DNA from: Roseivirga spongicola
Lineage (GTDB): Bacteria; Bacteroidota; Bacteroidia; Cytophagales; Cyclobacteriaceae
Direction of reading: 5' to 3'
NCBI RefSeq assembly: GCF_001592965.1
Contig: NZ_LRPC01000001.1
Location: forward strand, 930,001-994,000
Length of the DNA stretch: 64,000 nucleotides
In this document: one piece after another, positions 43,279 through 51,500 of the stretch
Position numbering within the stretch: the first letter of the stretch is position 1
How the letters are laid out: every line of letters begins with the position of its first letter
The notes under the pieces: generated by a model
Told to the model about the DNA's origin: nothing
Seen by the model: the letters and a program-made list of their open reading frames with translations, nothing else
Database searches by the model: none
Position numbers and translations under genes: made by a program

Positions 43279-45537
43279 TCAATGGCCAAACATTTCAGCT
43301 GGGATTTCTTGCTTATCCATATTAGTGCCTGAAATAAATGCCTTTAGACTTTCTCCACCACCAGCTTCAAAATACCTGATCAGAATAGGGTGATAGCCAG
43401 CCTTTAGGGCTATTTCGCCAGACCTTTCTTGTGCACCATGTAGGCCATCATTATTCACTACCAACTCATTACCGATTGAAAGCGAACTGCCATCGTCTGA
43501 AGAAGTGTAAAAGGTATAAATACCATCTGCCGGAATGTTGATAAAACCTTGCATTACCAGCCCAAATTGATCTGGTTGATTTTCTGGCAGTTCAACTTTA
43601 GTCGTTACGTAATTTGAGTTTGGTCTTCCGCCAAGCTTCCGAACAGTATTGAAGTTGCCTTCAAATAGTCTGACGGCAAGGCCAGCATCTATCTTAAGTG
43701 GGTTCACGGAAGTAGTCAACGATGATTTTTTATATGAACCGCTCACTACAGGGCTAGCTTTCCCTGATGAGGTGATAGTTACAGCTTTTACTTCTACTGG
43801 GTCGTTAGCAATGTTCAGTGTTATTGGAGAAGTATATTCAGTAGAAGATGTCGAAGGTTCTGTTCCATCGGTTGTGTAAAATATCTTAGCGCCTTCATAC
43901 GGGGTAGAAAGTTCAATCTCAACTTCATCGGAGAGCGTTAAGCCTTGTTTAAGACCAGCTGGTGCTGCCACATGGTAGTTGACATCTCTTGCGTCTAGCA
44001 ATTGGTATTGATACGTCAACTTTTCCTGAAACCTATCCCAATTTTTATGCTCTGGCTGCGTCCAAACCGTTTCGGCCAGCGCTATGGCACGAGGATAAAC
44101 CATGTACTCCACATGATCTGAGGTCTTCATATATTCGGTCCACACATTGGCTTGTGCCCCTAAAACATACTGATGGAACTCATCTTCTAAGGCTGCCGGA
44201 ATAGGTTCGTAATGATAAACTTTTTCTATGGTGGTGAATCCGCCAATGGCCAAAGGCTCATTATCTGGGTCGGCCTGATAATGGTCGAAGTACATACTTC
44301 CGTTAGGCGTCATTACTACATTGTGTTTGGCCTCGGCTGCTTCAATGCCTCCAGACTCTCCTCGCCAAGACATTACTGCTGCACCAGGCGCAAGCCCGCC
44401 TTCTAGAATTTCATCCCAGCCAATGAGTTGTCTTCCATTGGCATTTAGAAATTTCTCCATTCTCTGAATGAAGTAGCTCTGTAATTCGAACTCATCTTTC
44501 AACCCCTCTCTTTTAATTACCTGTTGAGCGAGAGCACTCTTTTTCCAAGCTGTTTTTGGGGCTTCATCTCCTCCAACATGAATGTATTCGCTAGGAAATA
44601 ATTCCATTACCTCGGTAAGCACATCTTCCAAAAACTCGAAAGTCTTTTCACTTGGACAGTAGATATCGTCATAAACGCCCCACTGTGTGCCCACTTCATA
44701 AGGGCCAGGTGCACAGCCCAACTCTGGGTAAGCAGCCAATGCAGCCAATGAATGGCCAGGCATTTCAATTTCAGGAACAATGGTTACCTGTCTTTCTTGC
44801 GCATAGGCTACAACCTCTTTAATTTCTTCTTGCGTATAGAAACCACCATAAGGCTGTCCATCACCCACGTAAGGGTTGAAGTTTTTCTCCAGAATAGTTT
44901 CCTTTCTTTGGCTTCCTACCTCGGTTAACTTCGGGTATTTCTTGATTTCAATTCTCCACCCTTGGTCTTCTGTGAGGTGCCAGTGGAAGGTGTTGAACTT
45001 ATAGAAAGCCATCAGGTCTATGTACTTCATGATGAACTCTTTTGGGAAGAAGTGTCGACCAACATCTAGGTGAAGCCCTCTCCAAGCAAAGCGAGGTTCA
45101 TCTTGAATCTCCATATAAGGCAAATTAGCCATGTGCTTTTGTGGAGGAAGCATCTGAATCAACGATTGAACCGCATAGAAAAAGCCTTTTTCATGGCTAG
45201 CGCGAAGATGTATACCAGTTGAGTTGATACTCAATTCGTAAGCCTCTTCGGCCAAACCCTTTTTTACTTCGAACTTAATTTCAGCACTTCCTTTTTCTGC
45301 TATGTGAGATTTCCAGCCAGAGGCATTAAGGTAATCGTTCAGAAAAGTCATCGATTTTTCAGCAGATTCAGCATTACTATGTAGTGCAGGCTGACCATTC
45401 AAAGCATAATGCTTATTCATTTCAACGGTCATGCTTTGGGGCTCAGGAACAATTTGAGGTTTAATTACTTTGGCTGGTTTTGTGGTGCAGCTAAAAAATA
45501 GAGTGAGCAGCAACACTATGGCAAAAAGGTTCTTCAT
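43279..45537 (-). CDS. family 20 beta-N-acetylhexosaminidase lipoprotein with PA14-like domain
   Basis: A 752-residue glycoside hydrolase. I start at the ATG at 45537, which begins a lipoprotein signal (MKNLFAIVLLLTLFF, then Ser-Cys17); an upstream ATG six codons earlier adds nothing. After the hexosaminidase N-terminal domain, the TIM barrel holds the catalytic Asp324-Glu325 in IHVGGDEAPKTAW and HWHLTEDQGWRIE. C-terminal parts: a chitobiase C-terminal-like segment (FYTTDGTEPSTSSTEY) at about 565-620, and a PA14-like domain (YTFYTSSDDGSSLSIG near 680) for glycan binding. It removes terminal GlcNAc/GalNAc, probably at the outer surface. It is divergent from the aspartylglucosaminidase. Confidence 0.95.
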   Translation of the reverse strand: MKNLFAIVLLLTLFFSCTTKPAKVIKPQIVPEPQSMTVEMNKHYALNGQPALHSNAESAEKSMTFLNDYLNASGWKSHIAEKGSAEIKFEVKKGLAEEAYELSINSTGIHLRASHEKGFFYAVQSLIQMLPPQKHMANLPYMEIQDEPRFAWRGLHLDVGRHFFPKEFIMKYIDLMAFYKFNTFHWHLTEDQGWRIEIKKYPKLTEVGSQRKETILEKNFNPYVGDGQPYGGFYTQEEIKEVVAYAQERQVTIVPEIEMPGHSLAALAAYPELGCAPGPYEVGTQWGVYDDIYCPSEKTFEFLEDVLTEVMELFPSEYIHVGGDEAPKTAWKKSALAQQVIKREGLKDEFELQSYFIQRMEKFLNANGRQLIGWDEILEGGLAPGAAVMSWRGESGGIEAAEAKHNVVMTPNGSMYFDHYQADPDNEPLAIGGFTTIEKVYHYEPIPAALEDEFHQYVLGAQANVWTEYMKTSDHVEYMVYPRAIALAETVWTQPEHKNWDRFQEKLTYQYQLLDARDVNYHVAAPAGLKQGLTLSDEVEIELSTPYEGAKIFYTTDGTEPSTSSTEYTSPITLNIANDPVEVKAVTITSSGKASPVVSGSYKKSSLTTSVNPLKIDAGLAVRLFEGNFNTVRKLGGRPNSNYVTTKVELPENQPDQFGLVMQGFINIPADGIYTFYTSSDDGSSLSIGNELVVNNDGLHGAQERSGEIALKAGYHPILIRYFEAGGGESLKAFISGTNMDKQEIPAEMFGH

Positions 45538-45632
45538 GGCGGAAGTTAACCACATGTTGACAAATATGAAATGCTTTGGTATTTGCTAGGTTCTAAAGAG
45601 TCGATTTTGATATCTTGGACAAATTTTGAATT

Positions 45633-46607
45633 ATGGCAGACAGACGCAAATTTTTAAAATCGACCATTTTCAGTGGCTTAGCCGTGAGCACAGCTTCTTT
45701 AAGCAGCCTCTCTTGCTCAACTCCAAAGGAGCCTAAAAAACCGATAGTCATTTCTACTTGGAACCACGGAAAAGAAGCCAACGCTGCCGCTTGGGAGGTT
45801 TTGAGTAAAAACGGAAAAGCGGTAGATGCTGTAGAAAAAGGGGTAATGGTAACTGAAAACGACCCTAATAATGCGACTGTCGGAATTGGTGGTTTCCCTG
45901 ATCGTGATGGTAACGTTACGTTAGATGCCTGCATTATGGATGAAAATGACAATGCTGGTTCTGTAGCGTTTTTACAAAACTTCAAGAACCCAATTTCTGT
46001 GGCCAGAAAAGTAATGGACGATACTCCGCATGTGATGTTGGTAGGAGAGGGAGCTAAGAAGTTTGCGCTTTCTAAAGGGTTTAAAGAGGAAAACTTACTG
46101 ACTGAAAGCTCTGAAAAGGCTTGGAAAAACTGGTTGAAAAATCAGGACTATGAGCCAGAAATCAATATTGAAAACCACGATACTATTGGTATGGTGGCCT
46201 TAGACGAAAATGGTAACCTTTCCGGAGCTTGTACTACCAGTGGAGCTGCATGGAAAATGCATGGAAGGGTAGGGGACTCACCAATTATTGGTGCTGGCCT
46301 TTTTGTTGATAATGAAATTGGTGCTGCAACAGCGACTGGGCTTGGTGAGTTTGTGATCAAAATTTGTGGCTCGCACATGATTGTCGAGCTGATGCGTCAA
46401 GGCTTTTCTCCTCAAGAGGCTTGCGAACAAGCTGTAAACAGAATAGTAAAAAAGTACCCTGACAATTACAAAAACCTTCAAGTTGGCTTCCTTGCGCTGA
46501 ACAAGCAAGGTGAGTATGGTGCCTATTCCATCCACAAAGGTTTCAACTTTGCTGTTCGTTCTGAAGATCAGGATGAGCTGATTGATGCAGGAAATTATAG
46601 TGGTTGA
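45633..46607 (+). CDS. N4-(beta-N-acetylglucosaminyl)-L-asparaginase (aspartylglucosaminidase)
   Basis: A 324-residue Ntn-type hydrolase, cutting GlcNAc-Asn linkages of glycopeptides. The N terminus bears a twin-arginine motif (DRRKFLKST) and ends in SLSSLSC, a lipobox-like sequence with Cys28, so a folded, Tat-exported, possibly lipid-anchored enzyme is expected. The self-cleavage nucleophile is Thr184 in NHDTIGMVAL; upstream is the GGFPDRDGNVTLDA block and downstream SGAAWKMHGRVGDSPIIGAGLF. Pairing with the divergent GH20 gene, 95 bp away, fits glycoprotein or N-glycan degradation. Confidence 0.93.
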   Translation: MADRRKFLKSTIFSGLAVSTASLSSLSCSTPKEPKKPIVISTWNHGKEANAAAWEVLSKNGKAVDAVEKGVMVTENDPNNATVGIGGFPDRDGNVTLDACIMDENDNAGSVAFLQNFKNPISVARKVMDDTPHVMLVGEGAKKFALSKGFKEENLLTESSEKAWKNWLKNQDYEPEINIENHDTIGMVALDENGNLSGACTTSGAAWKMHGRVGDSPIIGAGLFVDNEIGAATATGLGEFVIKICGSHMIVELMRQGFSPQEACEQAVNRIVKKYPDNYKNLQVGFLALNKQGEYGAYSIHKGFNFAVRSEDQDELIDAGNYSG

Positions 46608-46617
46608 CCACCCCTAA

Positions 46618-46638
46618 CCCCTCCTAAAACAGGAGGGG
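46618..46638. repeat. hairpin repeat behind the asparaginase gene
   Basis: CCCCTCCT (46618-46625) pairs perfectly with AGGAGGGG (46631-46638) around AAAAC. It is the left part of a compound repeat ending at 46716, of a sort common behind genes in the phylum. Confidence 0.65.
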
Positions 46639-46674
46639 AATTGGACCTCGTTGTCCTTAAACCTTATGCGAACT

Positions 46675-46716
46675 AATCCTCCTTTTTTAAAGGAGGTGGC
46701 CGAAGGCCGGAGGATT
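46675..46716 (+). repeat. GC-rich double-hairpin repeat, copy 2
   Basis: AATCCTCC and GGAGGATT close the outer stem; inside, CCTCCTTT with AAAGGAGG and GGCC-GAA-GGCC form hairpins. It aligns with the reverse complement of the element at 41380. Apart from these hairpins I see nothing in 46608-46784. Confidence 0.7.
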
Positions 46717-46784
46717 TGAAATTCTCTTACTTGTGGATATATTTTACACCTCTGCTCATGGTGAATACTCTAAGAGCGGGGAGG

Positions 46785-48020
46785 TCAGTCTTTCCCCATC
46801 TTTTGCAACTTGCCATAGGTGAGTGTTCGCCATAGCCACTCAAATGGGCCGAATTTAAAATAAGCAAGCCATACGGCAGAGAGTGCAATAACCAAAACAC
46901 AAATGCCTAATACGAAAACCGCTTGGAGTGATCGGTCTACATCTCCGAAAAGTGCTAGTCCTTGACCATAAAAAATGAAGGAGCAAACGAGTGAAATGAG
47001 TAAGTAGTTGCTCAATGCCATTCTGCCAACATCAGAAAGTCTTCTGGCTAAAAAACTTCGAGTAGAAGATTTGCAGAAAAGCATAACCACTCCAATGTAG
47101 CCAATGGCCATTAAAATGCTACCCCAATAATTGAGTTGGGAAAAGAAGAAATAGCTCATTCTAAAGTCCCATTCGTAGTTGAAGTGCAGCATTGTTCCTA
47201 CTGCAACTAACGGAAGGCCGAGACCTATTCCATAGCCAATCATTTTCAGGTAAAAACGCGAAGATTGTTTAGCCTTAAATGCCTTGCGCCTGTATAAGGC
47301 CATTCCGATAAGCATCATTCCTGCGTATTTCCAGAAACTTTGAAAAACAAACTGAGAGGTTTGTCTATTGAAAGCCTGTGGTGCCCTATACAGTATTTGC
47401 CTTTCGTAGGGGCCGGTATAAAAATCAATTTCTTCGGCTACATCGGCACTGGTAGGCTGCCAAATTTCTGTTCTATTGGTTTCATATTCGCCAGGTTCCC
47501 ATACCGGTACGGTGTACCCAATTATAAGACTAATGGCCGAACCAATGATTAAGAAGATGATGCCAGCTCTTATTTGAGTGGACGATTTCTTTCTTCTGAA
47601 AACGAACATGAGTAAACCAGTAATGGCTAGGGCTAGGAGAACATCGCCATACCAAAGCAGATAAGCGTGCAGAATGCCGATAATTCCTAAATAAACAAAC
47701 CTTCTGTTCTGCAAGTCGCTAGATCTAAGGTGCTCTCTTCTGGCCTTTTGAGAAATCATTACCATGCTGGCACCAAAGAGCATTACGAAAATGGCTTCGA
47801 ACTTCTTGTCCACAAACACATGGCTGAAGATCCAGACATATAAGTCGTTGCCACTCAAACTTTCATAAACTGTAGGATTAAGGTAGGCAGCCATGGGCAT
47901 GGCAAAGCTTTGAATGGTCATAAAGACCATGCCTAATACGGCAACCCCACGTAGAATATCGATAGAAGCATGCCGAGCTTTAGGCTCAGTTGGTGTCAGA
48001 ATGTAAGATGCGTTCGCCAC
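46785..48020 (-). CDS. DUF418-family integral membrane protein
   Basis: A 411-residue membrane protein with about ten hydrophobic helices. The N terminus, RHASIDILRGVAVLGMVFMTIQSFA, and the C-terminal block (about 230-390) with the pattern MLIGMALYRRKAF, GRMALSNYLLISLVC and FGPFEWLWRTLTYGKLQKM are those of DUF418 proteins; the end W-x-x-FxFGPxEWLWR is a hallmark. Members are predicted transporters of unknown substrate. It is a single gene, with no obvious operon. Confidence 0.92.
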   Translation of the reverse strand: MANASYILTPTEPKARHASIDILRGVAVLGMVFMTIQSFAMPMAAYLNPTVYESLSGNDLYVWIFSHVFVDKKFEAIFVMLFGASMVMISQKARREHLRSSDLQNRRFVYLGIIGILHAYLLWYGDVLLALAITGLLMFVFRRKKSSTQIRAGIIFLIIGSAISLIIGYTVPVWEPGEYETNRTEIWQPTSADVAEEIDFYTGPYERQILYRAPQAFNRQTSQFVFQSFWKYAGMMLIGMALYRRKAFKAKQSSRFYLKMIGYGIGLGLPLVAVGTMLHFNYEWDFRMSYFFFSQLNYWGSILMAIGYIGVVMLFCKSSTRSFLARRLSDVGRMALSNYLLISLVCSFIFYGQGLALFGDVDRSLQAVFVLGICVLVIALSAVWLAYFKFGPFEWLWRTLTYGKLQKMGKD

Positions 48021-48077
48021 GAAGTGGAAAAATATATAATTGTATTGAAATGAAAAAGTACTTAATAAAGCTCAAAA

Positions 48078-48215
48078 GTGACCAACTCCTCAATAATTGC
48101 TGTTAGCGTATCTGTTGAGTACCTTAAAGGTAAAGTGAAGCTGCACCAAAAACACGGTGTTATTCCTGACTCCGATGAGGAATCTCGTCAAACTATTGAG
48201 GTTCCTAGCAGGTAA
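48078..48215 (+). CDS. possible small coding sequence or remnant (weak)
   Basis: The gap between the DUF418 gene and the tricorn gene (48021-48271) contains one open frame from a GTG at 48078 to TAA at 48213: 45 codons ending SRQTIEVPSR. The codon pattern is plausible and the product hydrophilic, but no start signal or relative is known to me; it could be a remnant of an older gene. Nothing else is seen in the gap. Confidence 0.2.
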   Translation: MTNSSIIAVSVSVEYLKGKVKLHQKHGVIPDSDEESRQTIEVPSR

Positions 48216-48271
48216 ATTCTAAAACCTAGGCTTTTGAAACAGCTTCTTTTAAGATTAGCAGTAGATAAAAC

Positions 48272-51200
48272 TTATTTCTTCAGTTGCTTCAAAACCTCTT
48301 CAATAGCCTTGTCCAACTGAGGATCTCTGCCTTTCACTCTGTCTTCAAAAGTAGTTCTAATGTAGATATCTGGCTTAACACCCACTTTTTCTATATTCTG
48401 ACCATCCAAAGTATAAGTTCCCCAGCTTGGTAATCTATAAGACGATCCATCGACCAACCCAGCACTGCTAGTAAAGATAATCCAACGGTAAGTTTCAGTA
48501 CCAATAATGGTTCCTAGGCCTAGCTCTTTAAAGCCAGTAGCCGTCATTTCTGCATCACTTAAACTCTGCTCGTTGATAAGCAAAACGGTTGGTTTGGCAC
48601 CAGCCCCAAAATTGCCTTGAGGAGTTAATTTACCTTCTCTAAACTTCCATTGTAAATAAGGTTTTTGTGAAAGGAACTTGAGTACTTCATCGTGAACGTT
48701 TCCTCCAGTGTTATAGCGCAAATCAAGGATTAGAGCGTCTCGGTTGTAGGCTTCAGAAGTCATTTCAATGAGGAAATCTTGAAGTGATCCGCCACCCATG
48801 TTTTTCATATGAACATAGGCTACCTTCTTATCCGTTTTCGTATCAACTACTTTCTGATTGTGTGCAATCCACTCGTCATAAAGGTTGGTGCGTAAACTGC
48901 CGGTGCTTTTCGGATGAATTTTTACTTCAACCGATGCATCACCGCGTTTAAGGGTAAGGCTAACTTCTTCATCGATTGAAGGCTTCGACAAATAGTATTC
49001 TCTATTAACGTATTGGTCTACTGGCTCTCCGTTGATGGCCGTGATTATATCGCCTACCTGAATGTTTTTATCTGGGAAGTCTGCAGGACCCTCACTGACT
49101 ATGCTCGTAACTTCATAAGGATTATCATTCGAGAACATAAGCCCCAGGTTTAAGCTGGTACTGCCGAAATAGGTTCTTTCATCACGCCCATAAGTATTGA
49201 AGCCCATGTGTGATGAGTTGAGTTCACCAAGTAAATCGTTCAGTAGTGTTCTCAATTCTCTTCTCGAACTTATTTGCGGGAGAAACTTTGCGTATTGCGT
49301 TTTTAGCTTTTGCCAATCTTCTCCATGGAAGGTTTCATTGTAGAAGTTCTGTTCAATACCTGCCCAAGTTTCATAGTAAATCTGCTCAAACTCGCTTTGT
49401 AGAGACCTTCTGAATTTGTAGTCGATTTCTATATTTGAAAGTTTTCGGCTACTTGTATTCAGCTTGCTGATTTGCCCCCCGTTGTTCACATAAAGGTTTT
49501 TCTTCACCTGAATAATACCTCCAGCTCTTCCTGAACCATCTACTTTTTCGGTCTTTGTTCTTTCAAAAGGCTCTAGTGTAGTAATCCAAAGAGAACGCTG
49601 AGCCTCATCGTGATTAGAAGAGTAAATAATCTGGGTTTTATCTCCCGATTTAATCACAAACGGATTGCTTTGGCTGCCGAAGCTTGGACCGATGCTTTCC
49701 ATAGCCCTCAAAACATCTGCCTCAAAGTCTATTTTAGTTGTAGGGCCTTCATCTGTCTTATCTCCCTCTTCTTCATTGTCTTTTTTCTCAGCTTCAAAAA
49801 CCTTGGCGAGTTTATCGGATTTAAATTCACCCTCTTGTCGAGTAAGAGGTATTCTGTAAATGTTGGCATTCTGCAAGCCAAACGGATAACTTGGCTGAGT
49901 TCTGTTACTCACAAAGTACATATACTTACCTTCTGGCCCCCAAAATGGACTGGTTTCGGGTACACCCGTTTTGGTATAATTGTGAACAGATTTGGCCTCA
50001 ATGTCATAAATGTAAATGTCTTCCTCAAAATCGTTGCGTACGGTGAAGGTGAGGTATTTGCCATCGGGCGAGAAACGAGGCTGCGGATTGTAAAGTCCCC
50101 AAAGTTCTTCTTTTGTTACCGTTTCACTCTTAAAAGTTTCCAAGTTTAGCAAGCGAACTTCACTTCTTCCACTGTAATAAGCGGCATGGGTAAGTTCTGG
50201 GTTGAGCTCGATATTTCGGTCGAAGCCTTTGTCTTGAGTCAGCTGCTTTTCTCCTGTTCCTGTAGCTGCATCTATGGTAAAAAGGTTAGTGTAGCCACCT
50301 ACAGTTTGAGTATAAAGTAAGGTCTTGTTATCCTTTAGCCACTTTACTTCAACCACTCTTTCTTCAGCGCGGGTTTTTAGCTGCTTTACAAACTTACCTG
50401 AGATGTCTGATACAAAAAGTTCACCACGGCTCACGAAAGCTAGTTTCTTTTCGTCTTGAGAAACATCGAATGTGGAGATATTTCTGTTCGTAGAAAACTC
50501 TTGGTCTTGCGCCAGCGTGTTATTCTGAAAAATGGAAATATAGACTTTCTCACTTCGCTTGCGAGCAACGTTGTATAGGTAAATCTGATAGTCTTTTTCA
50601 AAAACCACAAAGCCTCCATTGGCATTCACCTGTGGATTCTTAATGGAAGTGTTGAAATTGGTCAGTCGGGTTTTGTTGCTATTTACAAAACCGTACAGGT
50701 TGTATTGCCCGTTCGATTCATCTGAAGCAAAGTAGATGTTACCACTCTTATCGATGGTGCTCCACATATCCTTTCCATCATAATCGGTTAGTTCTTCATA
50801 AGTTCCAGTATTAGGATTGAAGGTTTTTATATCTGGGTTGAATGCACCTTTGTACCTTTTTCTGTGTACCTGATTGCTGCTTTCCCAGCTCTCGTTGAAG
50901 AAAATTCTACCATCAGGGTGGATAGCCAGATTATGCGGCCAGTTAAAGTAATGATCGAAAAGTCGTTTAGGTGTTCCTCCTGTAATGTTAACCGAATAGG
51001 CACTTAATCTATTATATCGGCCAGATTGGAATAGTATGGATTTGCTATCCCATGCCCAAGTCTCAACCCTATCATTAGAAGAATTGTATGTGAGTCGTTT
51101 GATTTCTCCACCGTTGATTGCCATTACATAGACATCGGCATTGCCATATTGGGTAGAGGAAAAGGCAATCCACTGACCATCGGGGCTGATTCTTGGAAAT

Positions 51201-51400
51201 TCTTCCACACCGTCCATGCCGGTGAGGCGAGTGGCTGTTCCACCGTTGCTGCTTACTTTCCACAGGTCACTGTCGTAAGAGAAAACTATTTGGCTACCGT
51301 CTGGTGTTAAGGCAGGGGTAGAAGTAAAATAAACATCTTGCTGTGCCGAAACTGAGAGAGTCAGTATCACGCATAAACCACTGAGAAAAGCTCTGATCAT
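48272..51400 (-). CDS. tricorn-type S41 protease with beta-propeller and PDZ
   Basis: A 1042-residue exported protease. A signal peptide (to VSAQQ) leads to WD40-like/PD40 beta-propeller repeats over about 25-600 (for example TPDGSQIVFSYDSDLWKVSSNGG and SPDGQWIAFSS), then a core domain, a PDZ domain at about 755-840 (IQVGDIITAINGEPVD) and an S41 peptidase domain at the C terminus. The catalytic Ser is Ser948 in INEQSLSDAEM. Tricorn proteases finish the breakdown of peptides released by other proteases. In this phylum they are usually secreted or periplasmic. It is divergent from the TonB receptor gene at 51501. Confidence 0.95.
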   Translation of the reverse strand: MIRAFLSGLCVILTLSVSAQQDVYFTSTPALTPDGSQIVFSYDSDLWKVSSNGGTATRLTGMDGVEEFPRISPDGQWIAFSSTQYGNADVYVMAINGGEIKRLTYNSSNDRVETWAWDSKSILFQSGRYNRLSAYSVNITGGTPKRLFDHYFNWPHNLAIHPDGRIFFNESWESSNQVHRKRYKGAFNPDIKTFNPNTGTYEELTDYDGKDMWSTIDKSGNIYFASDESNGQYNLYGFVNSNKTRLTNFNTSIKNPQVNANGGFVVFEKDYQIYLYNVARKRSEKVYISIFQNNTLAQDQEFSTNRNISTFDVSQDEKKLAFVSRGELFVSDISGKFVKQLKTRAEERVVEVKWLKDNKTLLYTQTVGGYTNLFTIDAATGTGEKQLTQDKGFDRNIELNPELTHAAYYSGRSEVRLLNLETFKSETVTKEELWGLYNPQPRFSPDGKYLTFTVRNDFEEDIYIYDIEAKSVHNYTKTGVPETSPFWGPEGKYMYFVSNRTQPSYPFGLQNANIYRIPLTRQEGEFKSDKLAKVFEAEKKDNEEEGDKTDEGPTTKIDFEADVLRAMESIGPSFGSQSNPFVIKSGDKTQIIYSSNHDEAQRSLWITTLEPFERTKTEKVDGSGRAGGIIQVKKNLYVNNGGQISKLNTSSRKLSNIEIDYKFRRSLQSEFEQIYYETWAGIEQNFYNETFHGEDWQKLKTQYAKFLPQISSRRELRTLLNDLLGELNSSHMGFNTYGRDERTYFGSTSLNLGLMFSNDNPYEVTSIVSEGPADFPDKNIQVGDIITAINGEPVDQYVNREYYLSKPSIDEEVSLTLKRGDASVEVKIHPKSTGSLRTNLYDEWIAHNQKVVDTKTDKKVAYVHMKNMGGGSLQDFLIEMTSEAYNRDALILDLRYNTGGNVHDEVLKFLSQKPYLQWKFREGKLTPQGNFGAGAKPTVLLINEQSLSDAEMTATGFKELGLGTIIGTETYRWIIFTSSAGLVDGSSYRLPSWGTYTLDGQNIEKVGVKPDIYIRTTFEDRVKGRDPQLDKAIEEVLKQLKK

Positions 51401-51500
51401 AAGATTAGTTTTAACCGATAAATGAAATTGCCGTTTGTAAAGTGAGAAAAACCGACTTCATTCGCCTGTTCGTCCAACTCACGGCATAGAAAGAATATCC

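Noticed and set aside
49610-50149. 179-codon open frame opposite the tricorn gene
   Set aside because: Antisense shadow of a strongly supported protease; no signal, motif or sensible composition.
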